Assembly (NCBI RefSeq): GCF_037975245.1
Contig: NC_092561.1
Location: 2,557,501-2,619,500, forward strand
Length of the DNA stretch: 62,000 bases
Direction: 5' to 3'
Source: Apostichopus japonicus
Lineage: Eukaryota > Echinodermata > Holothuroidea > Aspidochirotida > Stichopodidae
Part shown: in pieces, positions 41,301 through 56,300 of the stretch
Position numbering within the stretch: position 1 is the first letter of the stretch
Layout of the letters: every line of letters starts with the position of its first letter
Notes under the pieces: model-generated
The model's database searches: none
The model's input: only the letters and a program-made list of their open reading frames with translations
Told to the model about the DNA's origin: nothing
Translations under genes and position numbers: made by a program

Positions 41301-44300
41301 GCCATTTTTGATTTATTGTCTGCAAAAAAAAAACAAGTTTTAGTCTACTGTTTCCTGTTATTAAATTTAGCTTTGTTCTAATTTGTTATCTTTTGTCCAG
41401 GGTGCCAAACTCATCTCAAAATTCCAGTGGTTACTGAACCCAAGGCAAGTGTTTGATTTATCTCAAGAAGGTCCAAGACTTGGGTAAGTCTACTATGCAT
41501 ATTCAGTATTTCTCAGATTTGAATGTTATTATATTATAGATATGTTTATTTATTAAATTAGTTTCAGCTTCTCCCTGTGTAGTTCTTTTCTGCCCCCCCT
41601 TTTATTAGGGGTGTTTTAAATGCTGATTGGCTAGTTTAATCGTCAGTATTTCCCGCAAATATCCAGGAAAGTCCCGAAATGCTCTTAATGTCCAAATAAA
41701 ATCATGTTTTGCTGCCCACTGTCCCAAGTAGTTTGATCCTCTAAGACATCTCTTCGTAAAGTTCAACACTTTGCCATTTCTGTGGGAAATGAAGAAGAGG
41801 GCGCACTTTAAATATGTCATTTGTTTTACTTCTTTTTCTAGGCTTGAATTATTCAAGAAAAGCCCCAACATAAGAATTTTGGCCGGTGGAGGTGACGGAA
41901 CTGTGGGCTGGATCCTGCAGGAGATTGACAGGTTAAAGTTTATACCGTTCCCACCAGTGGCTGTGCTTCCAATCGGAACTGGAAATGACCTGGCTAGGAC
42001 CTTGAACTGGGGAAGGGTACGTACATATCTCCAGCCTAAGTGTAATAAGATCAGCCGGTTGCATGACGAGGCTAATTTTTCCTTCTGGATGCAGGACTGG
42101 CTGTTTTTACCTCGTAATTTAGCTTGTAATGTGGGCTTTACAAACAATCTGGAATAAACAATGACATAAAACAGAAAATACGTATACCATCTACAGATAT
42201 ATACAGGAATATGAGATCGATTAAAAGCATTGGTGAAGAAAACAGATTTACTACAAAATCTACAATTTGATTGCTAAAAAGTGAAAATGCTGATTTAATA
42301 TCTAGCTTCTTAATTAAAAGCAAATCATGAATTTGTCTCTTAATAGGAGAAGTGATTATTGATGGCTTCATGGCTGCTCCTTGTTTAATATTGCTAATTA
42401 GTATTCATGTAAATTAAACAAGGTTAATGTAAGTGCCCAGAAAAGTTAGACCTGGAATGGCAGTTTTAGTTTTAGGACAAGATGTTAGTGCCCCCTCCCC
42501 CACCCCCACTATCCCCCATCCCCACTATCCCCCACCCTCACTATCCTGGAGAAGGACATGTCAAATGGAAAAATTAACCAAGCAGATTTGTCTCTAGTGC
42601 CAGTAGGTCAGGTTTAGTTATGACGTCAGTTATTTACATTTGCTTCTCCAGACCAGTGTTTCGTAACTATGGAGTTATCTGTATGCAAGGATTGTTGCCA
42701 GGCAACTTGAAAGCATGAGCTGAATGATGGATAGTGGTCAAAATCCAATCTTTTTCGTTTCCATTCACAGGGTTACACAGACGAACCAATTTCAAAAATA
42801 CTTACACAAGCTGAAGAAGGACAAGTGGTGCAGTTGGACAGGTAAAGAATCCAACATATTAAGGTTGAGATGAAGATCATCCCTGCCTAGAGTGGAAACA
42901 ACTGATGGGGTTGCGAAAAGGGGATGGGGGTGTGAGGTGGGCAGTGTGGAGTTAGACAGTGAAAGGAATAAACCAGTGGTACATGTGGACAATTTCCCAG
43001 ATTAGGACTGGCCTTCCTTTCCTTGGATTCGGATTGTAGAATGATGGCATCAAATAAGGCGGGGTGAGAGGGGGGGTGGAAGGGATTCTATGAAAGTACT
43101 TAATGATGGTAATAAAGCCTGTAAATTGGTTATTTAAGGAGGTTTGTGATCCACATACACAAATATATGTAGGGAATGTAAATGAAGTCATTGCTTGAAG
43201 TTGTGGGAATTTAATTCAGGTTGGATCATGTACTACGTGGACTGCCACTTACAAAGCTAGTTAAAAATGCTGCCTCTGATAGTCTTTCTACAGGCCATAG
43301 TAGCTGGATAATTACATACATTTCATGCATTTCTCTGGAAGGAGACTTAGGCACCGTGTCAAAAGGAGGATGCTGAAAGGGTTGCGACAACCAGGCTGCA
43401 TAAAGTACATAATGTTTTGTGCTGTGTTGTTGCACACAATAGACACTGCTGGTCTATGGTGACTCCTTATTGGTTGATATTGGTTCAGCCTTGCTGCAAG
43501 GGACATTGCAGCTGCTTCAGCTTTTCTTTTGACACTGTGCCTTACTTTGCAAGCACCAAGAGTTGCTTCCATGTAGAGATCTATCCACAAGTAGCCTACC
43601 CGCTCTCTGTTTATACACAAACTCACAAAGATCTATCTACATGCTGGCTGCATCCTTTACCAACAACCTACAACCTTGGCACTTTTGGAATATTCATTAA
43701 AAAATGTTTCTTTTTTCTTCTTTTTTTTTACTGTATGGAAAAGGACTCCCTTTATGTTTGTCATGCAATATTCCAAACTCTTTCATCTGAAAATGCAAAC
43801 CAAGTATCTACTTTTCATGACAACAATCCACGGTTGAGGCCGCCTGCCCATCACATTGTGGTTCATTGACCTGGTATTAAAATGCATCTAGAGATGTCAT
43901 TGACCTAACTTTGTTGTTGTATAAACACTACATAGTTCATCTCTGGTCACAGGATTCTCATGTTCTGATGTCGAGATGACAGTTCTGATGTTGGGAAAGT
44001 ATTAGGATTACTACTTGTGTCTTTGAAACAAGAATAAAATATTTGTATCTATAGACAAGTTTCCTTTTCTGAGGCTTGAAGACATAAAAAAATCTGGTTT
44101 TTCTCATAAACTTCTATGAACACTGCTGTATGAGCCAATGGTAATGATGGAGCATGCCTCTGTCTAGCTGTCTGTCCAAACTTGGAAAACATGGCTTCTA
44201 CTCATAGAATGGTCGATGGGTTGTGATGAAACTTGGACCCAATATGATCTTTGGCTGTTCGAGCTGTTACAAGTTTTCAGTTTGAAGTCAAAGGTCATCT

Positions 44301-47300
44301 AAGGGTCAAAATTAGTCTTGTTTAACAAATCAGAGTAAATACAACTTTTTGTACAGAATGCAATGCCAGTTCTCCATATTTTTGCATGGTGACCTGCTAG
44401 TACTGGGTCATGTGGCTTGCTCATGTAATTGAGGTCAAAGGTCAGCTAGGGTTCATAGAGTCTTGTTTTGTTGTTTTAAATTACTACATTATATTTGAAA
44501 ACCATTTGCTTGCTTTGTTTTGTTTAATTACTGCATTATCTTTGCAAAACATTTGCTTCTCCAGACCAGTTCTTTGTAACTAAATTTACTACATTATCTT
44601 TGAAAATGTTGTCCCTCTGCAGCATTTTCTGGATATGTTCTTAAACTACCATTCAATAGTATATTAAGTGACTGCGCCCATCGGTGCTCTTGTATGTTTA
44701 AATAGCACTGTTCAAGAACGAAAAAAAAGGATTGATTATTCTGAGTTTGGAGGTGTCTTGAAGAGGGGTTCTCCATCAAAATATTTTACTTTTGTCTTCT
44801 AATTGATATATTTGCAGTGGCAATTTCTGTATTTCTAATGATAAATGATCATATATTTTTCTTGAATCGGGAAAGACTTTACCCGAGATAGTACAGATCA
44901 TCATGAGAATGTGCCATTTTAATAAATTTATAATTTGTTATGCACTTCAAACTAAGTTGATCAGTTGTCATTTTTCATTATCGTCACCACAGATGGAGTT
45001 TAGATATTCAAGCAAATCCAGAGGTCAGTTTTTCAAAGGAAGAGAAAGCCGACAGAGCAGAGAGTAGACCTGTGGAGGTGTTCAATAATTACTTCAGTCT
45101 AGGAGCAGACGCACGGACAGCTCTTGAATTCCACGAATCGAGAGGTATGTTCAGAATAGCAAGCTATGTGACATGTTGGGGGCTGCATAGCAACCCACTG
45201 TGTCACACTATAGTCGAGGTTGGGGGCTGCATAGCAACCCACTGTGTCACACTGCATGTTAAGGTTAGGGGTTGCATAGCAACCCACTGGTGTCACACTG
45301 CACGTCAAGGTTGGGGGCTGCATAGCAACCCACTGTGCCACACTGCACGTCGAGGCTGGGGACTGCATAGCAACCCCCTGTGACACTGCATGTTAAGGTT
45401 AGGGGCTGCATAGCAACCCACTGTATCACACTGCTTGTCAAGGTTGGGGGCTACAACCCACTGGTGTCACACTGCACGTCGAGGTTGGGGGCTGCATAGC
45501 AACCCACTGTGTCACACTGCACGTCAAGGTTGGGGACTGCATAGCAACCCACTGTGTCACACTGCACGTCAAGGTTGGGGACTGCATAGCAACCCACTGT
45601 TATCACACTGCACGTCGAGGTTGGGGGCTGCATAGCAACCCACTGTATCACACTGCACGTGGAGGTTGGAAATGCCAGCAACAGTGTAAAAACTTGCAGA
45701 GAAAATCAACTTGTCAAATTAAAAAAAAAAGAAAAAAGATGTCATCACATCATAGCAATTAGGGTTCCAATCTAGCCACTGTATGGCTTGCTTTACTTAA
45801 CTGAACTTCATTGAGCTTCAACTGCAGATAAACTGCACACTTTACTGGAACACAGTGTACAATGAAACAAGCTTAAAACTATAAATAAACAGATTTATAA
45901 ATAAACAAGATAAACAGGCAAAAGCTGTACTAAAGTGATCAATACATGCAGGACTGACCGTATTCCGGACAGACTAGTTCACTGCAAAAACATTGCACTT
46001 CCCCCTTCTCTGAAATTGATCACTTTGTTTTGTTTTGTTCATAAATAAAGTTTACTGATGTTCCCAACGAGAGCGTCACTGTATACAACATTTGATACCT
46101 TGGTTATTTCTTTTGTTTTTGACGAAAAGAATCCATCAGCATCTGGCAGCTGTTATAAGCAGTTTAGAAAAAGACAATTTCAGAGAAATTTTCTCATCCA
46201 GTATTCATATGAAAGAAGAGGCTATAAATAAAATAACCGACATACTCTCGATGACAACTGTTAACTGGCACGTGACAAAGGCATGACTTTTTGTATTTGT
46301 CACATGGTAATCAAACTTTACCAAGCTGAACGGGCATATGGTCTGGAAGATGGTATATTTAGCAGGCGTAAAATTAATTATTCTGCCGAGAAGAGATATA
46401 GTGTTTTATTTTGTGATGGTAAAAACTCAAATGGGTATATTCTGAATCTTGTGATGTTTCTTACTACACTACGCATCAATTGGAAACAGTTGATCCAATC
46501 TTGTTGTGGCATTCCATCATAGACGGCTGGGTTTTTAGCTGGGAGTTATGGGTGGGGAAAGGTGGGAAAGTCATGGCAGGGGTTGCGTGGGGACAGAGTC
46601 AGGGTTTTTTTCTCTTCGTTTTTGTTTGTTTCTTGTTTAGAGACATATTTATTTTTTCACATTTAAGTATAGAGAGCGCTCTACTCGTTAAGCCATAAAG
46701 GTTTTATAGAGCACTTCCTTTCGCAACTCTTTGTATTTTTGTTATAATATATATATTATTATCACCTGAATGTTGTGAGAAAACAAATAAATAAATGAAA
46801 TATCAGATGACAAGCTCTGACAATGCCGATTGAATGATGTAAAAAGCCATTGGTTAATAATTTACCTCAGTGATGGAATGAAACCACAACCCGTGAGGTG
46901 TGATGTTATATTGCTTTAGATGTCATATCATCAGTTGAAATACGCATACTAACAAAGTAGGTCTCATGTCTTGATAAAGTACATTTTAAAGTGAATAGCC
47001 TGATTATATATTAACTATCATGTGATTTGATATTGCTTTTCTTCCTTTCTTTTTTCATCTCATTGTGTTGTCTCATTTTGTACCATCCAGAGGCTAACCC
47101 TGAGAAGTTTAGCAGTCGTTTCATGAATCGGATGTACTTTGCTAGGGTCGGGGGAACGGACATCCTCAAAAGGCAGTCCAAGGATTTGACCAAACACGTG
47201 ATCTTGGAATGCGACGGTTTTGACTACACTAACAAACTACGGGAGCTCAAGATACACTGCTTGCTCTTCTTAAACATAAGCAAGTAAGATGTCACATATT

Positions 47301-50300
47301 TAATCAAAAAGGACTACATTTATCTTTGTATTTCACAGGATACAGTCTAGTTTGTTTTGAAGAGGATGTCGATTTCTGAAAATTAAAAAAAAATGTTAAA
47401 CTTTTCAGTCAGTCTTCTTTCACATTCTACACTTTCACTTCTACTGCACATACCTCTGAAGAATTGCTAAACCTGCTTTTTAAATTTTTATTGCCAATTT
47501 TCTCAAATCTAGCAAGTATTATTCAAAATAAAATCATCCACTTGATAAATTTAAGTAAAAATCTTCTCAAGGTCTTTTCACTATGATTTGAATGATTTGA
47601 AAAGAACCCTCATTATTTTGTCTACAGTGTTCTTTTCATGTTAGCTATTACCACACATTACAGCGAACTGGAAAACTTTCCTTAAATGTTGATTTCTTAT
47701 CTCGACTATGAAACCTTCAGTCATACAACTACCTTATTGTGGCATTTTGCTATGCATTCAACAGCATAAAATATGTAATACACAGTGGAATAAAAACACC
47801 AAATACTTCCAGAACAAGTACAGCTCTTGACACGGTTTCAAGTGTACAGGGTGGCCTATAGTTTTATAATAGCTTGAAACCCAAAAATTTAACCTTTCGA
47901 TGGAAAAAGCTACCTGTCATCATTGGAAATCAAACAAATTTCCTTGATTATGTTCAGGTTGATATATAATACATGTTGACCTAAAGCAAAATGAAACTTA
48001 ATTCAGATTTATCAAGTGTATATATAGGCCCATTAGCCTAACATAATGATATTGACACCGTATGTTTGACTTTAATAGCTGCAAAGAGGAATTCAAGTGG
48101 CTGACTTTGAAAGAGTTATTTGATGGCAAGAAACAATAAAGGGACGTATTTTACAAATGCTCAATTGGGAGTAAAAATTCAAAAGTCACTCGTTAATGGC
48201 AGAATTTCTCTATTTATATCTCTAAACCTGGTATGATGATGAGAATCAGTCATTTATAAGATTGGCAAAATATAAGTCATGGTTTGGACTCACCAATACA
48301 ATTGTGAATTAATGTTCCTCAGTGATGAAGAATGTTAGAATTGATAAAACATTTTGCATTTACCCTAGATACGGAGGCGGTACAGCTCCGTGGGGAACTC
48401 CAAGTTCCTCAGCTAATCCACAGTTTGAACAACAGAGGCAGGATGATGGTTTCCTGGAGGTGATCGGGTGCACTCCTTCTCATCTGGTAGGTACCTTGAG
48501 GATCCTCCTAGAGTCAAAATGAGGGGGAGGAGGAGGGGGAGGGGATATTTCCAGGAAAACTTCCCCCTCACAGGGAAAATTACATGTAACAATGGGACAA
48601 AGTAATTTTTGTTTATGTTTAAGGGTTGGTCTACTATAAGATTTATCCATTTCTGGTCTTTTCTCTCAAGCTATAAGCTTTTATGCCAGAGTCTACCAAC
48701 TGCAGTTTGGTGTTTGGTGGTGCCGCTTACTGTCTTTCATTTTTGTAATCGTTCATTGTTTCTTTTATTGTAGGCTGCCCTCTATGTCGGAGGTCACGGA
48801 GAGAGAATCTGCCAGTGTCGGGAAGCTAAGGTCACGACCTTGTCATGTCTGCCGATCCAGGTGGACGGCGAACCGTGCCGGCTCCCGCCAAGCATCATTG
48901 AGGTCTCTCTTAGGAATCAGGCCAACATGGTCTTGAAACCAAAGAGACGTGGTTCTGTACCTCTAAATTCAGAGTAAGATTGAATTTGTAACAGTGGGTG
49001 TGGGAAAAATCAGTGCCCCCTCTCCCCTTCCCCTGTGCTTTTTTTCTTTCTGGGGATGCATATGTTTGTAACTCTACACAGACATAAATGAAATATTGAA
49101 TAGATTGCCTTTAAATGTATCATTCATGTTTCGATGCATTTATAATCAATGTATGTATTTATGTATGTATATGTATGTATATTAGATCCTCCTGCAAGCA
49201 GGAACTCGTGTATTCATCTGTATTCATCACAACTGTATTCAGCTGTATTCAAATGTATTCATCACAAAAAGCTTACTATTTGGTCAGTTTTTTTTTTTCT
49301 ATTATTTTTTCTTCTTCATTTTGTCAGGTTGAGGTTAACTAGCTTCTTTCCAGTTTTGATGGACTTAATTCAAGTTTAGACTCAGAAACAAGCAGTATAT
49401 GCTTACCATTTGTTTTTGGCAGCAGAAAATAGTTCTTACATATGGATATACTAATTATTGGTGATGTCTGTGACATGAGGATAATTTAAAAGCTTGGGTT
49501 CTTTTGTCTAGATTTTGTTTGCTCGCTGTGATCATTCTTTTCTCCTATTTTCTGATCACTTTCCAGCAATCCGCTGTCCAGCGATAGGCTGAGAATTCAA
49601 GTCAGTCGTATCAGCATGCACGACTACGAACGACTAAACTACGACAAGGAGAAACTCAAGAAAGCCTGTAAGAATATACTGTATCTTCTTCCATTACATA
49701 TCTATATATATCATCATGAACGATAGGGGGAGGTGGGGGAGGGGGATGTGGGGGGACTAAGGAGGGGTGGGGGAAAATAAGGGTAGGGTTTTGTAAGGCA
49801 GAAATTCAGCAAATTCTCTTCAACATGAAAAAATCTGATTATTGTTTCACGGTAGCTCAATCGCCCAGTATTAATTAAATTTTCCTTTGGGATACAAGGA
49901 AATTAGGCTAATTACTTTCATTATTGCATTGTCTGATTAAAATCAACAATTATTTAACATAAAGATGGACCAAACAGATTTTATTTTTCAAGATCTTGAA
50001 AACAGATGAAGTGAAATGAAACAAGAATTTTTTCTGAATCCAGAAGGAAATTCATCTCTTCGTCTTTCTTCAGTTAAAGAATCAAAATTTTTAAGAAAAG
50101 AGAATTTTTTAAAAATTTTTATAAAACCATGTGTTTGTCATTAACATTTACATTTTGAAAGAACAAGTGAAATCATCTTTTTCATCCTTTTACTGAATTA
50201 ATATTCTAAGTTGGGCAACATTGCTACAATTGTGTTTTTTTTCTTTCTCAAACTGGTAAGGTTGTCACATGGTAAGCAGATGTTATACCAAAACTGCCGT

Positions 50301-53300
50301 TTGCAACAATAACTTATTTATTTGACCGTCCCTCTTTCATCTCCATGGACCAAGCCTTCGTCTTACTTCCTGGTGTCCTTTTACTAAGATAGAACCCATT
50401 ATTCCACTAGTCCACTACAATATTAAAAGCAGTCATTTCAATTTTTGAAGGGAAACAAGATACAAGCGCTGGGGAATGCTTTATGTGACATCACATGTTA
50501 TAATTGAACACAAGAGAGAGGACATCTCTGTTGCCATACTTCATTACCTTTTAAACTTTATTTCATTTTTATTTTTGTTTAATCCATAAACTGACTATTA
50601 AATCAACTTAGCTAATTGCTGCTAGTTTTAGGCAAAAGTTAAAACACAGACTTTCATAGAGTATTTAGGGAAAGATGAAATAATTAAAAGTTAATTGAGG
50701 CATCTTAGTCAGGTATGACAATTATACTGATCAGAGTTGATGAAAGGAAAATATCTTTTATGAATTTAAAGGCGATAAAATCAAATGGAAAGAGGAATTG
50801 ACAGATAGAGAAGTGAAACCAATTCTCACAAATAAGCTTGAAATCACAAAGCGAGGTTTCCTTTTGACAATATTGATATTAGAAAGGGGAAACTTTTTCA
50901 AATTTTGTAATATCTAATGCTCGATTGAGTTAGAATAACCTTCTTTAGTAACTGTTGTTCTTTAGTAACTGTTGTTGAAACTTGTCGGAATTATAAAACA
51001 ATTAGTTTCAGTTGGGAAGCAAGGTCATTTGTATCTGTGATGTGAGCTTTGTTCATTCATTTATGGCTGCAGTGAGTTTTGAATTAGCAACAGTTGGGTG
51101 TTACGATACACCCAAAGAAAAAAAAAACCCCAGTAAAAACCCCCCCATAAATTTTGGAAGTAGCCAGGCCTTTGTACACAAAACTCTTAAGTTATCAGGG
51201 ACCAATCCAGACCTCTAATGACAGAGGGGGCATAGCCTGGGGCACTAGAACTTTCAAATAGGGGGTTCAGTGAGTTACCCTCAGTTACAATCTAATTCAT
51301 ATTTAGCAGTCTAAGAAAAAATGGAATCTCTCCTGAGACTGCATTTCCTCGATTTGTGTGACATTATTCTATGCGATAAATCTAAGCAACAAAGCTAATT
51401 AATTTCCTGAGGAAATACTTTTTGTTTTCATTTGGGATACTAAACTCTCTCATATCATGTGTCCCTGGGATTCAGTTTTGTTTTTTCCGTTATATTTATA
51501 CCTCCATCCATTTTGATAGCTTATTTGATATTTTCGTTTATTACATTCCTACTCACTAATGGATCGGTTGACTTTAATTTCTCTTACCCACCTAACCTCC
51601 TCCTCCGCTGCTGCTAACCAGCCGTTCCTTTGGGTATCATACTAGTGGACACTGACAGTAACCTGGAGCATATTCGTGCGCACATTGACCGTCTCTTAGA
51701 GGTCTATATCCTACAAGACAACAGCGCCAACGGGTCAGCGTCCAGCCTTTCCCCGACCTGGTGCTTCTTAGATTGTAAGTTACTGTCATGCTGCAGTTAC
51801 CATGGTGATGTTGCAGTTACCGTGGTGATGTTGCAGTTACCATGGTGATGTTGATGTTACCGTGGTGATGTTGTTCCACTGCCAATTCCCCATCCCTAAA
51901 GGTCTTCTTTGTGCTGCACTTGTCGTTGTCTTCGTCCGGTAGATTTTCCTTTTTGCAAACTGCTTGGCTATTTTTTGCTGATTTCTTGCTGTGTTATTCT
52001 TTAGGTATGTGTTTACTATAGTCTGCTGTGCATCTGGCAGTTCTACATGCACTACATTCTTGCTACTTGTGCTGTAGGGTTACATTCTTGGTGTTGTTTC
52101 TGTTTGATGGTCTCAATGCCACTTTCTCGTAATTTGAGAATGCGCCTTGTGTGTTTTTCCCTACTATGCACCTCTCTTCAACCAACCATGCATGCATTTT
52201 CAAATAGGAGATTTCTCATGTAAAAAAAAATATAGATATTCAAATTTGTTTTGTAATTTAACCAATTGAAGATGTCAAATTTGTACTATGGTTTTCTCTG
52301 ATCCCTCAGAGCCTTTTTTACACATTCTCCATATGGATAAAATCATGTCAGCTTTCATTCCCTGACCCCTACATCCTACACCCTCCCCTTATCCCATCCC
52401 CTACCCCCTAATTCTGCCCGACACTTATTTTTCTCTGTTGCTGTTGGTGTGTTATTTAAATGTTCATGTTTTTAGTGCTATTGTGTCTCAAGTAGGTTTA
52501 CCTTGTGATAAGCTCACACTGTAATAATAGCGTTTTGCATGTTCAGGGAAAACTTGGAAGAAAGAAGAAGGGGTTGGTGGCGGAAGAGTGGGGGTAACAG
52601 GAGGGAGGGGAGGGGGTAACAGGAGGGAAGAGCGGGGGTAACAGGAGGGAAGGGAGGGAGGTTCATGGTCCTCATGTACATACTGAATATTCATATTCTG
52701 CTATGCAGATTCTATCTGCAAGAACTATTGTGTATTGCAGTTCCTCTTTATTTCTTATTATCAATCAAACTTACCTCCATAGTTACCCTTGTTAGGGCGT
52801 TCGACAGGCTCTCATAGATTTGGACAAAATTAATCATTTCAATTATCAGTGTCCTTCTTCCAGTCTTTGAAGCTCAGTACAGTTCATCCAATGAATCGTC
52901 TGTTAAATTGTCATGGTTTTAGCCGATATCTGTTATTGTAGAAGTTTAAAATGTAAAGAAAAAATTATCAAGTTTTTCATATTAATTTGCGCTTGATGGG
53001 ATACTACAGTAAATCTTCCTGGTTTAAAATTATGTGATGTAAGATAATATTTAGAAGTGTAAAAGCCCAAAAACCTAGTGCAACTCTTTGGGTCATACCT
53101 AACTTAAAAAAGGTCTGTGTGTATAAACATTTTCATGTATGGAAAAACTTAGCATTTAAAAAATCCCATGTAAATTATTCAAGGCCTGTCAATTCTTGAT
53201 GTGTCATTTATGAGAAACTTAACTAAATTTAGTGATTTTGAAGTACGCCTCTAACTCAGCAGGAGAAAAATCAATGTTTTTTTTTTTAATATACGAAAGA

Positions 53301-56300
53301 CATTTAAGAAGTTGAAAAATATCCAGAGACAACCTTATATTACCTCACAAAATTCATGCCCTTTATAATACTGAAATAGGGCCTGGAGTGAATCTCATCT
53401 TTGTTTCTTTATATGGTTTGTGGTAGTGAAAAGGTTGAAAACCTTCAGTAATATCAAAGAAATATTTACATTTGTTAATCAGGACAGGTTTATTTTGTCT
53501 GTACTTTTCAATGTCCCAAATTTATTACCTGTTTTGTCTCAGACTAAAAACTTTCTTGTCTCAAACTTAATAATCTCTTTGCTTTTTGTTTTTGTTTTTT
53601 TCTTCGTAACCTTTTGTTGTTTGCTCGATAAATGTTCACTTTTCACTATTTATCTAAAAATAGTTAGTTCTTAATCTTGCATTATGGTACAGATTTCAAT
53701 TTCAAATTTGGGATTTCAGTTTCCCAAATTTATAACTTCTTTTGTCTCAGACTAAAGTCTTTGTTGTCTCAAACGTGATAATCTCTCTCTTTGTTGTCGT
53801 TGTTCTTTTTTTGGTCTTAACCTTTTGTTGTTTGCTCGATAAATGTTAACTTTTCACTATTTATCTAGAAATAGTTGGTTCTTAATCTTGCATTTTTGAA
53901 CAGATATTGATTATAATATTTTTCACTCCCAACTTGATCCAACTTGGATAGGGTATTGGCTTCTGTTTTGTTTTCCTGAATTCTAATGGTAAAATACTAA
54001 ACTAAACGAAGCTTAACTGACGTTGGCAATTTTACAGAATTTCTTGAATCTGACGGCATCTAATAGAGCAATATATTAATCTTGGTCTGCAGATGAACCA
54101 TCTATGGATCTCCATATTGTTGCTCAAAATATTACTAAACTATAGATTGAATTTAGACCAACAAATTTATACAGATCAAGGATTTGAGTTTTTGTTAAAC
54201 TTGCTCTCTTCAAAGATGATAAATCTAGAGGTACAGAACCTTAAAAGAAAAGGATTCTTTAAAGACTCGAATGAAGTAAATCTTCAGAAAATATGTGGGT
54301 GACATTGGTCCTTAGGCGAGTAAGTGAGATGAAAACTAATAAAAGTCCATCGAGTCCAATCATTTGGAAGATAGATGACATTTATCGGCATATTTCATTT
54401 GTCCTTTTCTCAGCAACGACAGCCGATAGGTTCTTCCGGATCGACCGATCGCAGGAACATCTTCACTACATCACTGATATCTCTTCGGACGACTTGTACG
54501 TGTTAGATCCAGAGAGGACCAAACCCTCGCCCCTGGCATCGGATCAGAAAGCGGGGTCGATGCCGGACCTGTTGGCTCAAGAAGGGTCGCATCGTGTACC
54601 CCCTCATCTCATACTGGGTAATTCGTTGCCCATACCAACCAGTGGCCAGTTACTGCAGTCTAGAAGGTACGTCGTTGTGGTCATTAACCATGTCTTTGTA
54701 TCCGTCGCAAGTATCGGATCTAAAAAAATATTTAAATGTTTATTAGAATTAGAAGTGAATTAGCTACATCAGCTTTTATTCTCTCCCAGCTGTTATAGAG
54801 TGGTCTAGATATGTTAGTAGCAACAGCTCCCAACATTTCTCCTGAAATTGTCGGACTTAAATACTTTCCTTTGTAAATTAGAGACATTACACGTTCATCG
54901 TTTCTATGTTTCTCTCGCATTCCCACTTTCAACTACCACAGAGCTCTGGGACTCCTCCCCCCTCCCCCCTCTCTTGCTATTGACATCCCTGGAGGTGCAG
55001 CGATATCAGATATTTGGTATTGCAAAAGTAGTCATTTTCAAGCACTAATACACATGTCAGAGTTGAGAATTATTGTATATACCAGAGTGCTGCTGGGGCT
55101 TCCAACTGCTACTTGTCATCTATAAACCAACAACCGATCAAAGGAGCAGAAAAAAAAGGGAGGTGGGGGGGTTGGAAATTTGACAGGTCTTCAATCAAGT
55201 TGTCTTCAAGTCCCCAACCCCTCCCCGCCCCACTCCCCATCACCTCCGATCCCCCTCCTAGCACACAGGGAGCCGAAAACTTGCAATCAAGCCTTTCGTA
55301 AATTTGGTTTCCTCTTTGGATTCAGAATGTAGGTTTCTGTCCCTCCTGAATGCTTTTCTTCAAGGTTTCTGATCTATCTGACCTACCGATGATGGATATT
55401 AACAGAAACACAAGCATTAATCAAATTACATTCTGTCCACACTGACAAACTAAACACTGAGTATCAGACTTGAAGTACAAGTTTAATAGTATGAGTACAA
55501 ATCCACTTTCATTTGAGTACAAGGCTTTAAGGGGGAAAACGAGTACTAAATTTGGCATAAATAACGGTACTAAGTTTTGAAAATGCCCCAGTACAAGTAA
55601 GGGAATATGCACTCACAATAAGGTCTCTCTAATGCACTGTGGACCTGATCCATTTACTTTGGAAACAGAAAAGAAGGGCAGTTATCACATCATCTTCCTA
55701 AATTCCCAAAGTTTTGCCATTTTGCAAGGCAGACCACATTATCCGGGAAGCCTCCAACAACTGCTGCCGAAGGCTTTTAGATCCTGTAAAATTCAAACGA
55801 ATGCAAAATAAACAATGACACTGTATATCTTGTTGATGTGTTTACATTTTCAAAATAATAACATATGTAATATTTTAAACATTCTGCTCATTAACTTAAA
55901 ACACCTTTTAAAAAGTGTGCTATCTGCTAATAAAAATGCTATTTTAAATTGTGCCCTTTTGTTGAAAAAGGTACTAAATAAAAACAAAGATAACATGTAG
56001 ATAAAAAGTCCACTTCGTTGAAGAAATCATTCAAACGCTGAAATGCAACGCTACGGACTAACTTTTGTCAGACTGTGTGGAGTTAACTTTGTGGTTTGCC
56101 TCTTCAAATTAAAGTCACACGTCCCACCCCCTTGAAGTTTGTGCCCCTCCCCTCCCTCCAGACAGAGCCCTCTTCAGCTCTCCTGCTCTTTGTTTTAGTA
56201 ATACAATGTATGGGTGACATGGTATGATTTGCCCGTCTCCATATTTTCTGCCCCATTCTCTGCTGCCCCCTATCAGTGATAGCATTGATGACGATGACAT

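Larger units (their letters stand above)
36188..41400 (+). other. intron 7 (5.2 kb)
   Basis: Donor GTAAGG inside the 86-bp array; acceptor TTTTGTCCAG. Also holds a CCACC-rich repeat (38448-38812) and a large 15-bp minisatellite (39044-39800). The stretches 36610-38440 and 39810-41400 show no recognised element beyond a G-rich run at 39856-39900 and poly-G at 40560. Confidence 0.8.
51775..54413 (+). other. intron 16 (2.6 kb)
   Basis: Starts with a 21-bp repeat (51791-51872). Also a G-rich 22-bp repeat (52555-52665) and a 209-bp tandem duplication (53515-53905). Elsewhere AT-rich DNA without recognised content. Confidence 0.78.
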
